This document shows positions 15,019-25,262 of a stretch of DNA of 34,080 bases, piece after piece (the first letter of the stretch is position 1; every line of letters begins with the position of its first letter). The DNA comes from Jiangella ureilytica. Its GTDB lineage: Bacteria; Actinomycetota; Actinomycetes; Jiangellales; Jiangellaceae. The notes beneath the pieces are model-generated. The model saw nothing but the letters and a program-made list of their open reading frames with translations, did no database searches and was not told the origin of the DNA. Location of the stretch: positions 1 through 34,080 of the forward strand of contig NZ_SMKL01000068.1 in assembly GCF_004348545.1 (NCBI RefSeq), in the 5' to 3' direction. Both the position numbers and the translations under genes were made by a program.

Positions 15019-15048
15019 TTGGCCTCAGCCAATCTGATCTGGCATACT
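15019..15048 (+). promoter_or_regulatory. Probable S10 operon (rpsJ) promoter
   Basis: TTGGCC (15019-15024) and CATACT (15043-15048) are separated by 18 bp, about 270 bp upstream of rpsJ. The -10 could also be read as TACTGT (15045-15050). The rest of the 470-bp gap between tuf and rpsJ has the tuf terminator, the inverted repeat at 14909-15011 and the duplicated leader motif at 15227-15250, with no gene on either strand. Confidence 0.5.
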
Positions 15049-15226
15049 GTTCAGGTTGCTCGGCGGAGGGCGACGTCTGCGCTGTGCGCGCGGGAACGGT
15101 GCGATGCACCGGGCCTCATGACGAAGAACTCCGATGGGCCGGCACTGCGCCTCAGGGGCGTGGCCGGGTCGCCGTCAAACCCCGATGAACCAGCGAGTTC
15201 GTTGCGGCGTGCTGTGCCGAAAGGCG

Positions 15227-15250
15227 CGACACGCCCGACCGCGGGGGTCG
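15227..15250 (+). promoter_or_regulatory. Conserved leader motif, copy 2 (rpsJ leader)
   Basis: This is identical over 24 bases to 10404-10427 in the rpsL leader. Here the stem is one pair longer: CCGACC (15235-15240) pairs with GGTCGG (15246-15251). It ends 69 bases before the rpsJ start. TGCGGCGTG also precedes it (15203-15211). Probably an RNA element shared by the str and S10 operons. Confidence 0.65.
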
Positions 15251-15319
15251 GCGGAGCAGCAGCTCAGTGTTGGTTCAGATCGGGTCTTAGCAGTACGAAG
15301 AGTGAGGACGCAAGCAGCC

Positions 15320-15628
15320 ATGGCGGGACAGAAGATCCGCATCCGGCTCAAGGCCTATGACCACGAGGTCATCGACACGTCGGCGCGCAAGATCGTCGAC
15401 ACGGTGACGCGCACGGGTGCGCAGGTCGCAGGCCCGGTGCCGCTGCCTACCGAGAAGAACGTGTACTGCGTCATCCGGTCGCCGCACAAGTACAAGGACA
15501 GCCGCGAGCACTTCGAGATGCGTACGCACAAGCGGCTCATCGACATCATCGACCCCACGCCGAAGACCGTCGACTCGCTCATGCGTCTCGACCTGCCGGC
15601 CGGCGTCGACATCGAGATCAAGCTCTGA
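15320..15628 (+). CDS. rpsJ: 30S ribosomal protein S10
   Basis: S10 is a component of the 30S head and, in many bacteria, a NusG/NusE antitermination partner. It has 102 residues, the normal length, beginning [19 protein letters not shown] and ending GVDIEIKL. The ATG at 15320 matches the family start; in-frame sequence further upstream is not conserved. A weak GAGG lies at 15304-15307. It is the first gene of the S10-spc operon, followed by rplC after 13 bases. Confidence 0.97.
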   Translation: MAGQKIRIRLKAYDHEVIDTSARKIVDTVTRTGAQVAGPVPLPTEKNVYCVIRSPHKYKDSREHFEMRTHKRLIDIIDPTPKTVDSLMRLDLPAGVDIEIKL

Positions 15629-15641
15629 GGGACCGCCGACG

Positions 15642-16319
15642 ATGAGTATTCAGTCTTCCGAGGCCGCCGCTACCACGGTGCGCAAGGGCCTGCTGGGCGA
15701 GAAGCTCGGCATGACCCAGGTGTGGGACGAGAACAACCGCATCGTGCCCGTCACCGTCATCAAGGCCGGGCCGTGCGTCGTCACGCAGGTCCGCACGCCT
15801 GAGCAGGACGGCTACGACGCGGTTCAGCTCGGCTTCGGCCAGCCGAACCTGCGCAAGGTCACCAAGCCGGCCCAGGGTCACTTCGACCGCGCCGGCGTCA
15901 CGCCGCGGCGCTACGTCGCCGAGCTGCGCACCGCCGACGCCTCCGAGTACACCCTCGGCCAGGAGCTGACGGTGGAGCTGTTCGAGGCCGGCCAGGAGGT
16001 CGACGTCACGGGCACCACCAAGGGCAAGGGCTTCGCCGGTGTCATGAAGCGCCACGGCTTCCACGGCCTGCGCGCCTCGCACGGTGTGCAGCGCAAGCAC
16101 CGCTCGCCGGGCTCCATCGGCGGCTGCGCCACGCCCGGTCGCGTGTTCAAGGGCATGAAGATGGCCGGCCGCATGGGCGGCGAGCGCATGACCACCCAGA
16201 ACATCGCGGTCCAGGCCATCGACGCCGAGAAGGGGCTGCTGCTCCTCAAGGGCGCCGTGCCCGGCCCCAACGGCGGCCTCGTCTTCGTCCGCACGGCCGC
16301 GAAGGGGGTCGTCAAGTGA
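15642..16319 (+). CDS. rplC: 50S ribosomal protein L3
   Basis: L3 is an early 23S rRNA assembly protein whose extended loop approaches the peptidyl transferase centre. It has 225 residues. The conserved [17 protein letters not shown] terminus, [17 protein letters not shown] and [21 protein letters not shown] loop are present. A roughly 12-residue Ser/Ala-rich leader ([12 protein letters not shown]) precedes the core, as in many actinobacteria. Its stop overlaps the GTG of rplD (GTGA). Confidence 0.97.
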   Translation: MSIQSSEAAATTVRKGLLGEKLGMTQVWDENNRIVPVTVIKAGPCVVTQVRTPEQDGYDAVQLGFGQPNLRKVTKPAQGHFDRAGVTPRRYVAELRTADASEYTLGQELTVELFEAGQEVDVTGTTKGKGFAGVMKRHGFHGLRASHGVQRKHRSPGSIGGCATPGRVFKGMKMAGRMGGERMTTQNIAVQAIDAEKGLLLLKGAVPGPNGGLVFVRTAAKGVVK

Positions 16320-16984
16320 GCACCGTGACGGTTCTCGACGCCGCCGGCAAGAAGTCCGGCACCGTCGACCTCCCCGCCGAGGTCTTCGAGGTCCAGGTCA
16401 ACGTCCCGCTGATCCACCAGGTCGTGGTGGCGCAGCTGGCCGCGGCCCGCCAGGGCACGCACGCCACGAAGACCCGCGCCGAGGTGTCCGGCGGCGGCGC
16501 CAAGCCGTACCGCCAGAAGGGCACCGGCCGCGCCCGCCAGGGCTCGATCCGCGCGCCGCAGTTCACCGGCGGCGGCATCGTGCACGGCCCGCAGCCGCGC
16601 GACTACTCGCAGCGGACGCCGAAGAAGATGAAGGCCGCCGCGCTCCGCGGCGCGCTGTCGGACCGGGCGAGCCACGGCCGCGTGCACGTGATTACCGGTT
16701 TCGTCGACGGCGACGTCCCGAGCACCAAGACCGCGCTGAAGGCCCTGCAGTCGCTCACCGAGCGGCGCAGCGTGCTGGTCGTGGTCGAGCGCGGCGACGA
16801 GGTCACGGCGAAGAGCCTGCGCAACGCGCCGCAGGTGCACCTGCTCGTGGCCGACCAGCTGAACACCTACGACGTGCTCTGTGCCGACGACATCGTCTTC
16901 ACCAAGGGTGCGCTCGATGCGTTCCTGGGCACCAGCGCATCGGACACGGCCACGACGACCTCCGATGGGGAGGACACCAAGTGA
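16316..16984 (+). CDS. rplD: 50S ribosomal protein L4
   Basis: L4 binds 23S rRNA domain I and lines the exit tunnel. In some bacteria it also represses its own S10 operon. It has 222 residues and starts at GTG overlapping the rplC stop by four bases. The tunnel loop [15 protein letters not shown], the macrolide-contact region, is wild type in form. The C-terminal about 15 residues are Ser/Thr/Asp-rich and variable. Its stop again overlaps the next start (rplW) by four bases. Confidence 0.97.
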   Translation: MSTVTVLDAAGKKSGTVDLPAEVFEVQVNVPLIHQVVVAQLAAARQGTHATKTRAEVSGGGAKPYRQKGTGRARQGSIRAPQFTGGGIVHGPQPRDYSQRTPKKMKAAALRGALSDRASHGRVHVITGFVDGDVPSTKTALKALQSLTERRSVLVVVERGDEVTAKSLRNAPQVHLLVADQLNTYDVLCADDIVFTKGALDAFLGTSASDTATTTSDGEDTK

Positions 16985-17286
16985 GCGTCAACCGCAGGGA
17001 CCCGCGCGACATCCTCATCGTGCCGGTCGTGTCCGAGAAGAGCTACAGCCTTCTCGATGAGAACAAGTACACCTTCGTCGTCGCCCCTGACGCGAACAAG
17101 ACCGAGATCAAGATCGCGGTCGAGAAGGTGTTCAACGTCAAGGTCACCGGTGTCAACACCCAGAACCGCCAGGGCAAGCGTCGCCGCACCCGCTTCGGGG
17201 TGGGCAAGCGCCCCGACACCAAGCGCGCGATCGTCACGGTCGCCGAGGGCCAGCGCATCGACATCTTCTCCGGCCCGGTCGGCTGA
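16981..17286 (+). CDS. rplW: 50S ribosomal protein L23
   Basis: L23 sits at the tunnel exit and docks trigger factor and SRP. It has 101 residues and starts at GTG within a GTGA overlap with the rplD stop. The segment [20 protein letters not shown] and the positively charged [24 protein letters not shown] loop are typical. rplB follows after 36 bases. Confidence 0.97.
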   Translation: MSVNRRDPRDILIVPVVSEKSYSLLDENKYTFVVAPDANKTEIKIAVEKVFNVKVTGVNTQNRQGKRRRTRFGVGKRPDTKRAIVTVAEGQRIDIFSGPVG

Positions 17287-17322
17287 AGCCGGCCAGGACA
17301 CGAGCTACTGAGGTAACGACGA

Positions 17323-18159
<837 letters not shown>

Positions 18160-18176
18160 GTCGGGAGTAGGAACAG

Positions 18177-18458
18177 ATGCCGCGCAGCCTGAAGAAGGGC
18201 CCCTTCGTCGACGAGCACCTGGCCAAGAAGGTCGATGCTCAGAACGAGAAGGGCACCAAGAACGTCATCAAGACCTGGTCCCGTCGCTCGATGATCGTGC
18301 CGGACATGATCGGCCACACCATCGCGGTGCACGACGGCCGCAAGCACGTCCCGGTGTTCGTGACCGAGGCGATGGTCGGGCACAAGCTCGGCGAGTTCGC
18401 CCCGACGCGCACGTTCAAGGGCCACGAGAAGGACGACCGCCGCGCTCGCCGCCGGTGA
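18177..18458 (+). CDS. rpsS: 30S ribosomal protein S19
   Basis: S19 binds the 30S head with S13 and contacts A-site tRNA. It has 93 residues beginning [15 protein letters not shown], with the conserved [21 protein letters not shown] core and [16 protein letters not shown]. The C terminus is Arg-rich (DDRRARRR). rplV follows after 30 bases with GAGGAG upstream. Confidence 0.97.
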   Translation: MPRSLKKGPFVDEHLAKKVDAQNEKGTKNVIKTWSRRSMIVPDMIGHTIAVHDGRKHVPVFVTEAMVGHKLGEFAPTRTFKGHEKDDRRARRR

Positions 18459-18488
18459 CGTCCACCACGAAGTGACAGAGGAGTAACG

Positions 18489-18854
18489 ATGGAAGCCAGG
18501 GCTCAGGCGCGGTTCGTCCGTGTCACGCCCATGAAGGCGCGCCGTGTGGTGGACCTGATCCGTGGTATGGACGCGGACGAGGCCTCGGCGTTGCTGCGGT
18601 TCGCCCCGCAAGCGGCCGCCGAGCCGGTGCGCAAGGTGCTCGAGAGCGCCATCGCGAACGCCGACGACCTCGCCGGCACACCGCGCGAGACGCTCGTCAT
18701 CATGCAGGCGTTCGTCGACGACGGGCCGACCATGAAGCGGTTCCGTCCGCGCGCGCACGGCCGTGCGAGCCGCATCAACAAGCGGACGTGCCACATCACC
18801 GTGATCGTCGACGACAAGGCGTCGATCGCTGCATCGAAGGGAGGGGCCCGCTAG
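18489..18854 (+). CDS. rplV: 50S ribosomal protein L22
   Basis: L22 spans all 23S rRNA domains, and its beta-hairpin lines the exit tunnel next to L4. It has 121 residues starting [21 protein letters not shown]. The hairpin [17 protein letters not shown], the macrolide-associated region, is complete with no insertion or deletion visible. Its TAG stop shares one base with the GTG of rpsC. Confidence 0.97.
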   Translation: MEARAQARFVRVTPMKARRVVDLIRGMDADEASALLRFAPQAAAEPVRKVLESAIANADDLAGTPRETLVIMQAFVDDGPTMKRFRPRAHGRASRINKRTCHITVIVDDKASIAASKGGAR

Positions 18855-19717
18855 TGGGTCAGAAGATCAACCCGCACGGGTTCCGGCTGGGTATCTCCAC
18901 CGACCACAAGAGCCGGTGGTTCGCCGACAGCACGACCCAGGGTCAGCGCTACCGCGACTACATCGCCGAGGACGTGGCCATCCGCAAGCTGATGACCGAC
19001 GGCATGGAGCGCGCCGGCATCTCGCACGTCGACATCGAGCGCACCCGCGACCGTGTGCGCGTCGACATCCACACCGCCCGGCCGGGCATCGTCATCGGCC
19101 GCCGCGGCGTGGGCGCGGACCGCCTGCGCTCGGAGCTCGAGAAGCTCACGGGCAAGCAGGTCCAGATGAACGTCCTCGAGGTGAAGCAGCCCGAGATCAA
19201 CGCTCAGCTGGTCGCGCAGGGCGTGGCCGAGCAGCTCTCCGCTCGTGTGGCGTTCCGCCGCGCGATGCGCAAGGCGCTGCAGACCACCATGCGTGCCGGT
19301 GCCAAGGGTGTCCGGATCCAGTGCTCGGGCCGTCTCGGCGGCGCCGAGATGAGCCGCTCGGAGTTCTACCGCGAGGGCCGGGTTCCGCTGCACACCCTGC
19401 GCGCCGATGTCGACTACGGCTTCTACGAGGCTCGCACCACCTTCGGCCGCATCGGCGTGAAGGTGTGGATCTACAAGGGTGACGTGAGCGGCTCCCGCGC
19501 CGAGCGCGCCGCTGAGCAGGCCGCCCAGGCCCGTGCTCAGCAGCAGCGCGGCGGCGGTGGCGGCGGTGACCGCCGCGGCGGTCGCCCCGAGCGCCGCCGG
19601 CCGGGTGGCCGCGGCGACCGCGACAACGCTCCCGCCACGCAGGCCGCTCCGGCCGAGACGACCGCGCCCCAGGCGCCGGCCGCCGACGCCGCGACCACGA
19701 CGGGCCAGGAGGGTTGA
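18854..19717 (+). CDS. rpsC: 30S ribosomal protein S3 with Arg/Gly-rich C-terminal tail
   Basis: S3 lies at the mRNA entry site and contributes to mRNA unwinding with S4 and S5. It has 287 residues and a GTG start overlapping the rplV stop by one base. The N terminus [13 protein letters not shown] and a KH domain with IGRRGVG are typical; the C-terminal S3 domain ends near YKGD. Residues after about 215 form a low-complexity tail, first Ala/Gln-rich, then [22 protein letters not shown], then Ala/Pro/Thr-rich. Such tails are common in actinobacteria but make this protein longer than the about 210-235 residues seen elsewhere. Confidence 0.97.
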   Translation: MGQKINPHGFRLGISTDHKSRWFADSTTQGQRYRDYIAEDVAIRKLMTDGMERAGISHVDIERTRDRVRVDIHTARPGIVIGRRGVGADRLRSELEKLTGKQVQMNVLEVKQPEINAQLVAQGVAEQLSARVAFRRAMRKALQTTMRAGAKGVRIQCSGRLGGAEMSRSEFYREGRVPLHTLRADVDYGFYEARTTFGRIGVKVWIYKGDVSGSRAERAAEQAAQARAQQQRGGGGGGDRRGGRPERRRPGGRGDRDNAPATQAAPAETTAPQAPAADAATTTGQEG

Positions 19718-19721
19718 GACC

Positions 19722-20141
19722 ATGCTGATCCCCCGCAAGGTCAAGCACCGCAAGCAGCACCACCCGAAGCGCCGCGGCATGGCCAAGGGCGGCACGACGC
19801 TGGCCTTCGGTGAGTACGGCATCCAGGCGGTCGAGGGCCACTACGTGACCAACCGCCAGATCGAGGCCGCACGTATCGCCATCACCCGGCACATCCGCCG
19901 TGGCGGCAAGGTCTGGATCAACATCTACCCGGACCGGCCCCTGACGAAGAAGCCGGCCGAGACCCGCATGGGTTCCGGCAAGGGTTCGCCTGAGTGGTGG
20001 ATCGCGAACGTCAAGCCGGGCCGCGTCATGTTCGAGCTGTCGTTCCCGAACGAGACGGTGGCTCGCGAGGCGCTGACCCGTGCGATCCACAAGCTCCCCA
20101 TGAAGGCGCGCATCGTCAAGCGCGAGGCAGGTGATTTCTGA
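19722..20141 (+). CDS. rplP: 50S ribosomal protein L16
   Basis: L16 helps organise the A-site tRNA elbow region of the 50S. It has 139 residues starting [19 protein letters not shown]. The conserved [26 protein letters not shown], containing the arginine hydroxylated in some bacteria, and [15 protein letters not shown] are present. It lies four bases after rpsC, and its TGA shares one base with the ATG of rpmC. Confidence 0.97.
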   Translation: MLIPRKVKHRKQHHPKRRGMAKGGTTLAFGEYGIQAVEGHYVTNRQIEAARIAITRHIRRGGKVWINIYPDRPLTKKPAETRMGSGKGSPEWWIANVKPGRVMFELSFPNETVAREALTRAIHKLPMKARIVKREAGDF

Positions 20142-20566
20142 TGGCGATCGGTTCGAAGAACCTCGACGCCGTGTCGCTGCGCGACCGCTCGGACGACGAG
20201 CTGGTCGAGGAGCTGCAGAAGGCCAAGGAGTCGCTGTTCAACCTGCGGTTCCAGGGTGCCACCGGTCAGCTCGAGAGCCATGGCCGGCTGAAGGCCGTCC
20301 GTCGCGACATCGCGCGCATCTACACGATCATGCGCGAGCGCGAGCTCGGCATCGTCGCCGTCGTGGCGGCGCCGGCCGAGTCGAAGAAGGCGGAGGCGAA
20401 GTCCGAGAAGGCGGAGGCCGAGGCCGAGCCGAAGAAGGCCGCGGCCAAGAAGACCGCTGCCAAGGCCGAGGTCAAGGCCGACGACGACGCCGAGGCGCCC
20501 AAGAAGGCCGCGCCGCGCAAGCGGACGACCAAGAAGGCCGCCTCCGCTGAGGATGGTGCCGAGTGA
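20141..20566 (+). CDS. rpmC: 50S ribosomal protein L29 with long Lys/Ala/Glu-rich C-terminal extension
   Basis: L29 sits beside L23 at the tunnel exit. Residues 1-76 are an ordinary L29 with the two-helix core [20 protein letters not shown] and [19 protein letters not shown]. Residues 77-141 add a tail composed mainly of Lys, Ala and Glu, ending [18 protein letters not shown], which roughly doubles the usual 60-80 residues. The tail is in frame and followed directly by rpsQ through a GTGA overlap, so it is not an artefact of a missed stop. It resembles the Lys/Ala tails of actinobacterial DNA-binding proteins in composition only. Confidence 0.95.
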   Translation: MAIGSKNLDAVSLRDRSDDELVEELQKAKESLFNLRFQGATGQLESHGRLKAVRRDIARIYTIMRERELGIVAVVAAPAESKKAEAKSEKAEAEAEPKKAAAKKTAAKAEVKADDDAEAPKKAAPRKRTTKKAASAEDGAE

Positions 20567-20880
20567 GCCCCGCGAACAAGGAAGAGAACGTGACCGAGAG
20601 CCCGAAGTCCGCCGGGAGTGCCCCGGGCGGCCGCGGCTACCGCAAGACCCGCCAGGGCGTTGTGGTCAGCGACAAGATGGACAAGACCGTCGTCGTCACC
20701 GTCGAGGACCGCTTCAAGCACCCGCTCTACGGCAAGGTCGTCCGTCGGTCGAGCAAGCTGAAGGCCCACGACGAGCAGAACACGGCCGGCATCGGCGACC
20801 GCGTCCTGCTCATGGAGACCCGTCCGCTGTCGGCCACGAAGCGCTGGCGCGTCGTGGAGATCATCGAGAAGGCGAAGTAG
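20563..20880 (+). CDS. rpsQ: 30S ribosomal protein S17
   Basis: S17 is a primary 16S rRNA binding protein of the 30S body. The GTG at 20563 overlaps the rpmC stop by four bases and gives 105 residues, with GAGGA nine bases upstream. An alternative GTG at 20590, preceded by AAGGAAGAG, would give 96 residues. The core [25 protein letters not shown] and [31 protein letters not shown] is typical. rplN follows after seven bases. Confidence 0.96.
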   Translation: MSPANKEENVTESPKSAGSAPGGRGYRKTRQGVVVSDKMDKTVVVTVEDRFKHPLYGKVVRRSSKLKAHDEQNTAGIGDRVLLMETRPLSATKRWRVVEIIEKAK

Positions 20881-20887
20881 GAGCGAG

Positions 20888-21256
20888 ATGATTCAGCAGG
20901 AGTCGCGACTGCGCGTCGCCGACAACACCGGTGCCAAGGAGCTCTTGTGCATCCGTGTACTCGGTGGCTCCGGTCGGCGATACGCCGGCATCGGTGATGT
21001 CATCGTGGCGACCGTCAAGGACGCCATCCCCGGCGGCGCGGTCAAGAAGGGTGACGTCGTCAAGGCCGTCGTCGTGCGGACCGTCAAGGAGCGCCGCCGT
21101 CCGGACGGCTCCTACATCCGCTTCGACGAGAACGCGGCCGTGATCATCAGGGACGGTGGCGACCCGCGCGGGACCCGCATCTTCGGGCCCGTCGGTCGTG
21201 AGCTGCGGGACAAGCGCTTCATGCGCATCATCTCGCTCGCTCCGGAGGTGTTGTGA
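20888..21256 (+). CDS. rplN: 50S ribosomal protein L14
   Basis: L14 lies at the subunit interface, contacts 16S h14 and is a site of the silencing factor RsfS. It has the standard 122 residues, [28 protein letters not shown] to [10 protein letters not shown]. It begins what is the spc operon in other bacteria, but here there is no gap or terminator after rpsQ, so S10 and spc are one unit. Its TGA overlaps the rplX GTG. Confidence 0.98.
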   Translation: MIQQESRLRVADNTGAKELLCIRVLGGSGRRYAGIGDVIVATVKDAIPGGAVKKGDVVKAVVVRTVKERRRPDGSYIRFDENAAVIIRDGGDPRGTRIFGPVGRELRDKRFMRIISLAPEVL

Positions 21257-21597
21257 GTATGAAGATCAAGAAGGGTGACAAGGTCATCGTCATCGCCGGC
21301 AAGGACAAGGGTCTGGTGGGCAAGGTCATCGCGGCCTACCCGCGCCAGGAGCGTGTCCTCGTCGAGGGCGTCAACCGCATCACCAAGCACACGAAGCCGA
21401 CCCAGACCGCCCGCGGCACGCAGCAGTCCGGCGGGATCGTGCACCAGGAGGCGCCGATCCACGTCTCGAACGTGCAGCTCGCCGTCGAGGCCGACGTGGA
21501 CGGCAAGAAGAAGACGGTGGGGACCCGGGTCGGGTACCGCATCGACGACAACGGCAACAAGGTCCGGTTCGCGAAGCGCACCGGTGAGGACATCTGA
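21253..21597 (+). CDS. rplX: 50S ribosomal protein L24
   Basis: L24 is an assembly initiator of the 50S. It has 114 residues from GTG 21253 ([20 protein letters not shown]); an internal ATG at 21259 is a possible alternative start. The KOW motif is at residues about 5-35, and the [29 protein letters not shown] segment is conserved. It overlaps rplN by four bases and rplE by one. Confidence 0.97.
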   Translation: MSMKIKKGDKVIVIAGKDKGLVGKVIAAYPRQERVLVEGVNRITKHTKPTQTARGTQQSGGIVHQEAPIHVSNVQLAVEADVDGKKKTVGTRVGYRIDDNGNKVRFAKRTGEDI

Positions 21598-22166
21598 TGA
21601 CCACCACCACTGAGACCCGCGCGCTGCCGCGGCTCAAGCAGCGCTACCGCGACGAGATCATCGCGGCGCTGCGCGAGCAGTTCCAGATCGCGAACGTCAT
21701 GCAGGTGCCGACCGTCACCAAGGTCGTCGTCAACATGGGTGTGGGCGAGGCCGCCCGCGACGCGAAGCTCATCGAGGGCGCCGTCGCCGACCTCGCCGCG
21801 ATCACCGGCCAGCGGCCGTCGGTCACCAAGGCGCGCAAGTCCATCGCGCAGTTCAAGCTGCGCGAGGGCATGCCCATCGGTGCGCACGCCACGCTGCGCG
21901 GCGACCGCATGTGGGAGTTCCTCGACCGCCTGGTGACCATCGCGCTGCCCCGCATCCGGGACTTCCGCGGCCTGTCGGGCAAGCAGTTCGACGGCAACGG
22001 GAACTACACCTTCGGTCTCAACGAGCAGTCGATGTTCCACGAGATCGACCAGGACAGGATCGACCGGGTCCGCGGCATGGACATCACGGTCGTCACCACC
22101 GCCACCAACGACGACCAGGGTCGGGCGCTGCTCAAGCTGCTCGGTTTCCCGTTCAAGGAGAACTGA
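21597..22166 (+). CDS. rplE: 50S ribosomal protein L5
   Basis: L5 binds 5S rRNA and forms the central protuberance, contacting P-site tRNA. It has 189 residues with the conserved [26 protein letters not shown] start region, [23 protein letters not shown] and [15 protein letters not shown]. The ATG overlaps the rplX TGA by one base. rpsN follows one base after its stop, with AAGGAGAA inside its 3' end. Confidence 0.98.
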   Translation: MTTTTETRALPRLKQRYRDEIIAALREQFQIANVMQVPTVTKVVVNMGVGEAARDAKLIEGAVADLAAITGQRPSVTKARKSIAQFKLREGMPIGAHATLRGDRMWEFLDRLVTIALPRIRDFRGLSGKQFDGNGNYTFGLNEQSMFHEIDQDRIDRVRGMDITVVTTATNDDQGRALLKLLGFPFKEN

Positions 22167-22167
22167 C

Positions 22168-22353
22168 GTGGCCAAGAAGGCGCTTGTCATCAAGGCTTCG
22201 CGCAAGCCCAAGTTCGCGGTGCGCGCGTACACCCGGTGCCAGAAGTGCGGTCGCCCGCACTCGGTGTACCGCAAGTTCGGGCTGTGCCGAGTGTGCCTGC
22301 GCGAGATGGCGCACCGCGGCGAGCTGCCGGGCGTGACCAAGTCCAGCTGGTAA
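22168..22353 (+). CDS. rpsZ: 30S ribosomal protein S14, zinc-binding type
   Basis: S14 is a 30S head protein. This 61-residue form keeps two CxxC pairs (CQKC and CRVC), so it is the zinc-containing C+ version expected in the main ribosomal cluster. A zinc-independent paralogue, if present, would be elsewhere. GTG start after AAGGAGAA. It is followed by a 92-bp gap before rpsH. Confidence 0.96.
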   Translation: MAKKALVIKASRKPKFAVRAYTRCQKCGRPHSVYRKFGLCRVCLREMAHRGELPGVTKSSW

Positions 22354-22397
22354 TCACCCCAGCAGCCAGACCCCATCGGATCGTCACAGGTCCGTAG

Positions 22398-22411
22398 CCG
22401 GCACGAGCCGG
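22398..22411 (+). promoter_or_regulatory. Hairpin in the rpsN-rpsH leader
   Basis: CCGGC (22398-22402) pairs with GCCGG (22407-22411) around ACGA, inside the only sizeable gap (92 bp) in the downstream half of the ribosomal operon. Two GGAAA/GGGAAA-type words follow before rpsH. S8 autoregulates spc mRNA in E. coli, so an S8 site here is conceivable, but I see no clear 16S h21 mimic. Confidence 0.3.
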
Positions 22412-22445
22412 TGCGGAAACCACGACGGGAAAGCGGCAACCACAC

Positions 22446-22853
22446 ATGACCATGACCGACCCGATCGCAGACATGCTCACGCGTCTGCGCAACGCCAACA
22501 CGGCGCACCACGACACCGTGGTGATGCCGCACAGCAAGATCAAGGTGCACATCGCCGAGATCCTCAAGCAGCAGGGCTACATCGCCGGGTTCTCCGTGCA
22601 CGAGCCGGCCGAGGGCACTGTGGGCAAGAGCCTCGAGCTCACCCTGAAGTACGGTCCCTCGCGCGAGCGCTCGATCGCCGGCATCCGCCGCGTCAGCAAG
22701 CCGGGTCTGCGGGTCTACGCCAAGGCCACCAACATGCCGCGCGTGCTCGGCGGTCTGGGCATCGCCATCATCTCCACGTCGCAGGGCCTGCTCACGGGTC
22801 AGTCGGCAGCCAAGCAGGGTGTGGGCGGGGAAGTCCTCGCCTACGTCTGGTAA
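22446..22853 (+). CDS. rpsH: 30S ribosomal protein S8
   Basis: S8 is a primary 16S rRNA (h21/h25) binder needed for 30S body assembly. It has 135 residues from ATG 22446 ([18 protein letters not shown]); an in-frame ATG at 22452 is an alternative. The [20 protein letters not shown] and [20 protein letters not shown] segments are typical. It is separated from rpsN by a 92-bp leader and from rplF by 22 bases. Confidence 0.98.
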   Translation: MTMTDPIADMLTRLRNANTAHHDTVVMPHSKIKVHIAEILKQQGYIAGFSVHEPAEGTVGKSLELTLKYGPSRERSIAGIRRVSKPGLRVYAKATNMPRVLGGLGIAIISTSQGLLTGQSAAKQGVGGEVLAYVW

Positions 22854-22875
22854 CGGGAAAGGAGCGAATACTCTC

Positions 22876-23415
22876 ATGTCGCGCATCGGCAAGCTCCCGA
22901 TCCCCGTTCCCTCGGGCGTCAAGGTCGACATCGACGGCCGCGCGCTCACGGTCACGGGCCCCAAGGGCACGCTGAACCACACGCTGCCCGAGGTCATCGG
23001 CGTCCAGCAGGGCGACGACGGCACCCTCGAGGTCGTCCGTCCCGACGACGAGCGAGAGAGCAAGGCGCTGCACGGGCTCACCCGGACCCTGGTGTCCAAC
23101 ATGGTCACCGGCGTCACCGAGGGCTACGTGAAGAAGCTCGAGATCGTCGGCGTCGGCTACCGCGTCACGGCCAAGGGCCGGAACCTCGAGTTCGCGCTCG
23201 GCTTCAGCCACCCGGTCGTCGTCGAGCCGCCCGAGGGCATCTCGTTCGCCGTCGAGTCCCCGACCAAGTTCTCGGTGCAGGGCATCGACAAGCAGAAGGT
23301 CGGCGAGATCGCCGCGAACATCCGCAAGATCCGCAAGCCCGAGCCGTACAAGGGCAAGGGCGTGCGCTACGAGGGCGAGCGCGTCCGGCGCAAGGTCGGA
23401 AAGGCTGGGAAGTAA
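22876..23415 (+). CDS. rplF: 50S ribosomal protein L6
   Basis: L6 binds near the sarcin-ricin loop and the factor-binding site. It has 179 residues, the family norm, starting [21 protein letters not shown] and ending with the basic [16 protein letters not shown]. Two repeated beta-alpha domains are apparent from the conserved [27 protein letters not shown] block. rplR follows after three bases. Confidence 0.97.
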   Translation: MSRIGKLPIPVPSGVKVDIDGRALTVTGPKGTLNHTLPEVIGVQQGDDGTLEVVRPDDERESKALHGLTRTLVSNMVTGVTEGYVKKLEIVGVGYRVTAKGRNLEFALGFSHPVVVEPPEGISFAVESPTKFSVQGIDKQKVGEIAANIRKIRKPEPYKGKGVRYEGERVRRKVGKAGK

Positions 23416-23418
23416 CAC

Positions 23419-23802
23419 ATGGGCATCGCGATCAATCGCCACATCAAGAAGGGCGACAAGCGGGTTGCCCGCGACCGCCGGCACCTGCGGGTCCGGAAGA
23501 AGGTCACGGGCACGGCCGAGCGGCCGCGCCTGGTCGTCACCCGGTCGCTGCGGCACATGGTGGCCCAGGTCGTCGACGACGCCACCGGCCGCACCCTGGC
23601 CTCGGCCACCAGCATGGAGGCCGACCTGCGCTCGCTCGACGGCGACAAGACCGCCAAGGCGCGCCGGGTCGGCGAGCTCCTCGCCGACCGCGCCAAGGCT
23701 GCCGGCGTCGAGGCCGTGGTCTTCGACCGCGGCGGCAACCAGTACCACGGCCGCGTGGCCGCGGTAGCGGAGGGCGCCCGCGAGGGTGGCCTGAAGCTCT
23801 GA
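23419..23802 (+). CDS. rplR: 50S ribosomal protein L18
   Basis: L18 carries 5S rRNA into the 50S with L5. It has 127 residues, with the basic N terminus [29 protein letters not shown] and the C-terminal [26 protein letters not shown]. It is separated from rpsE by 35 bases. Confidence 0.97.
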   Translation: MGIAINRHIKKGDKRVARDRRHLRVRKKVTGTAERPRLVVTRSLRHMVAQVVDDATGRTLASATSMEADLRSLDGDKTAKARRVGELLADRAKAAGVEAVVFDRGGNQYHGRVAAVAEGAREGGLKL

Positions 23803-23837
23803 CAGCGATCGAATCTCGAGAAGGATAGAGGGACATC

Positions 23838-24458
23838 ATGGCTGAACCCCAGCGCCGCGGTGGCGGTGCCGGTGGCGAGCGCCGCGATCGTCGTGACCGT
23901 CGCGATCGCGACAACCGTCGCGGCGACGGCGGTGCGGACAAGACCAACTACATCGAGACCGTCGTCGCCATCAACCGCGTCGCCAAGGTCGTGCAGGGTG
24001 GCCGTCGCTTCAGCTTCACCGCTCTGGTCGTCGTCGGCGACGGCGACGGCACCGTGGGCGTCGGCTACGGCAAGGCCAAGGAGGTGCCCTCGGCCATCGC
24101 CAAGGGTGTCGAAGAGGCCAAGAAGCAGTTCTTCAAGGTGCCGCGGATCCAGGGGACCATCCCCCACCCCGTCCAGGGTGAGAAGGCCGCCGGCGTCGTG
24201 CTGCTCCGCCCGGCGTCGCCCGGTACCGGCGTCATCGCCGGCGGCCCGGTGCGCGCCGTCCTGGAGGCCGCGGGCGTCCACGACGTCCTGAGCAAGTCGC
24301 TCGGCTCGTCCAACGCCATCAACATCGTGCACGCCACGGTGGAGGCGCTGAAGTCGCTGGAGCGTCCGGAGCAGGTGGCGGCCCGCCGCGGCCTGCCGCT
24401 CGAGGACGTCGCCCCGGCCGCGCTGCTGCGCGCCCAGGCCGCGGGAGCGTCGGCATGA
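23838..24458 (+). CDS. rpsE: 30S ribosomal protein S5 with Arg/Gly/Asp-rich N-terminal extension
   Basis: S5 helps form the mRNA entry tunnel and affects fidelity; it is the classic spectinomycin locus. It has 206 residues. The first about 35 are a low-complexity [25 protein letters not shown] extension; the core then reads [34 protein letters not shown], with the spectinomycin-associated loop intact. The C-terminal domain [32 protein letters not shown] is normal. Its stop overlaps the ATG of rpmD (ATGA). Confidence 0.97.
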   Translation: MAEPQRRGGGAGGERRDRRDRRDRDNRRGDGGADKTNYIETVVAINRVAKVVQGGRRFSFTALVVVGDGDGTVGVGYGKAKEVPSAIAKGVEEAKKQFFKVPRIQGTIPHPVQGEKAAGVVLLRPASPGTGVIAGGPVRAVLEAAGVHDVLSKSLGSSNAINIVHATVEALKSLERPEQVAARRGLPLEDVAPAALLRAQAAGASA

Positions 24459-24637
24459 GCGGGCAGCTGAAGGTCCGTCAGGTCAAGAGCCCGATCGGCG
24501 GGACGTCGTCCCAGCGCAACACCCTGCGCTCGCTCGGCCTGAAGCGGATCGGTCACGAGGTCGTCAAGGACGACCGCCCCGAGATCCGGGGCATGGTCAA
24601 GACGGTGGCGCACCTGGTCACCGTCGAGGAGGTCTGA
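24455..24637 (+). CDS. rpmD: 50S ribosomal protein L30
   Basis: L30 is a small 23S rRNA binder. It has 60 residues with [25 protein letters not shown] and a C-terminal [13 protein letters not shown]. The ATG overlaps the rpsE stop by four bases, and rplO begins five bases after its stop. Confidence 0.96.
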   Translation: MSGQLKVRQVKSPIGGTSSQRNTLRSLGLKRIGHEVVKDDRPEIRGMVKTVAHLVTVEEV

Positions 24638-24642
24638 GAGGC

Positions 24643-25092
24643 ATGAGCAACTCGCCACTGAAGCCGCACCACCTGCGGCCGGCCCCCGGCGCCAAGACCC
24701 CGAAGACCCGCGTGGGTCGCGGTGAGGCGTCGAAGGGCAAGACCGCGGGTCGCGGCACCAAGGGCACGAAGGCGCGCTACCAGGTGCCGGCTCGATTCGA
24801 GGGCGGGCAGATGCCGCTGCACATGCGTCTGCCGAAGCTGAAGGGGTTCAAGAACCCGTTCCGCGTCGAGTTCCAGGTCGTGAACCTGGACAAGCTGGCG
24901 GCGCTGTACCCGGAGGGCGGGGACGTCACCGTCGACGACCTCGTGGCCAAGGGCGCTGTGCGAGCCGGCAAGCCGGTCAAGGTTCTGGGCACCGGTGAGA
25001 TCTCCGTTGCGCTGCAAGTGAACGTCAACGCGTTCTCGACCAGCGCCAAGGAGAAGATCACCGCTGCTGGGGGCACCGCCACCGAGGTGTAG
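24643..25092 (+). CDS. rplO: 50S ribosomal protein L15
   Basis: L15 is a late-assembly 23S rRNA binder. It has 149 residues with the Gly/Arg/Lys-rich extended N terminus ([30 protein letters not shown]) and a globular C-terminal domain ending in [15 protein letters not shown]. It is the last ribosomal protein gene before a 170-bp gap and secY. Confidence 0.97.
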   Translation: MSNSPLKPHHLRPAPGAKTPKTRVGRGEASKGKTAGRGTKGTKARYQVPARFEGGQMPLHMRLPKLKGFKNPFRVEFQVVNLDKLAALYPEGGDVTVDDLVAKGAVRAGKPVKVLGTGEISVALQVNVNAFSTSAKEKITAAGGTATEV

Positions 25093-25132
25093 GCGCCCCC
25101 CGCCGGCGTGTTTCGAACGGTTCCGAGAGCGT

Positions 25133-25155
25133 CCTGCCGTCTTACGGACGACAGG
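25133..25155 (+). terminator. Hairpin in the rplO-secY gap, possible attenuator
   Basis: CCTG-C-CGTC (25133-25141) pairs with GACG-A-CAGG (25147-25155) with one C-A mismatch and a TTACG loop. It lies in the 170-bp gap before secY. TACCGT at 25185-25190 could be the -10 of a secY promoter, but its -35 (TTCGGT, 25160-25165, 19-bp spacing) is weak. Confidence 0.35.
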
Positions 25156-25262
25156 CGCTTTCGGTCGTTCGGACCCGGCGGTGTTACCGTCTGTTCCGTC
25201 CGTACCACCGCGTCGGCCACGACCTCGTCGTCTCCGCCGTCGGCCCCGCAGGAGGCCCTGAA

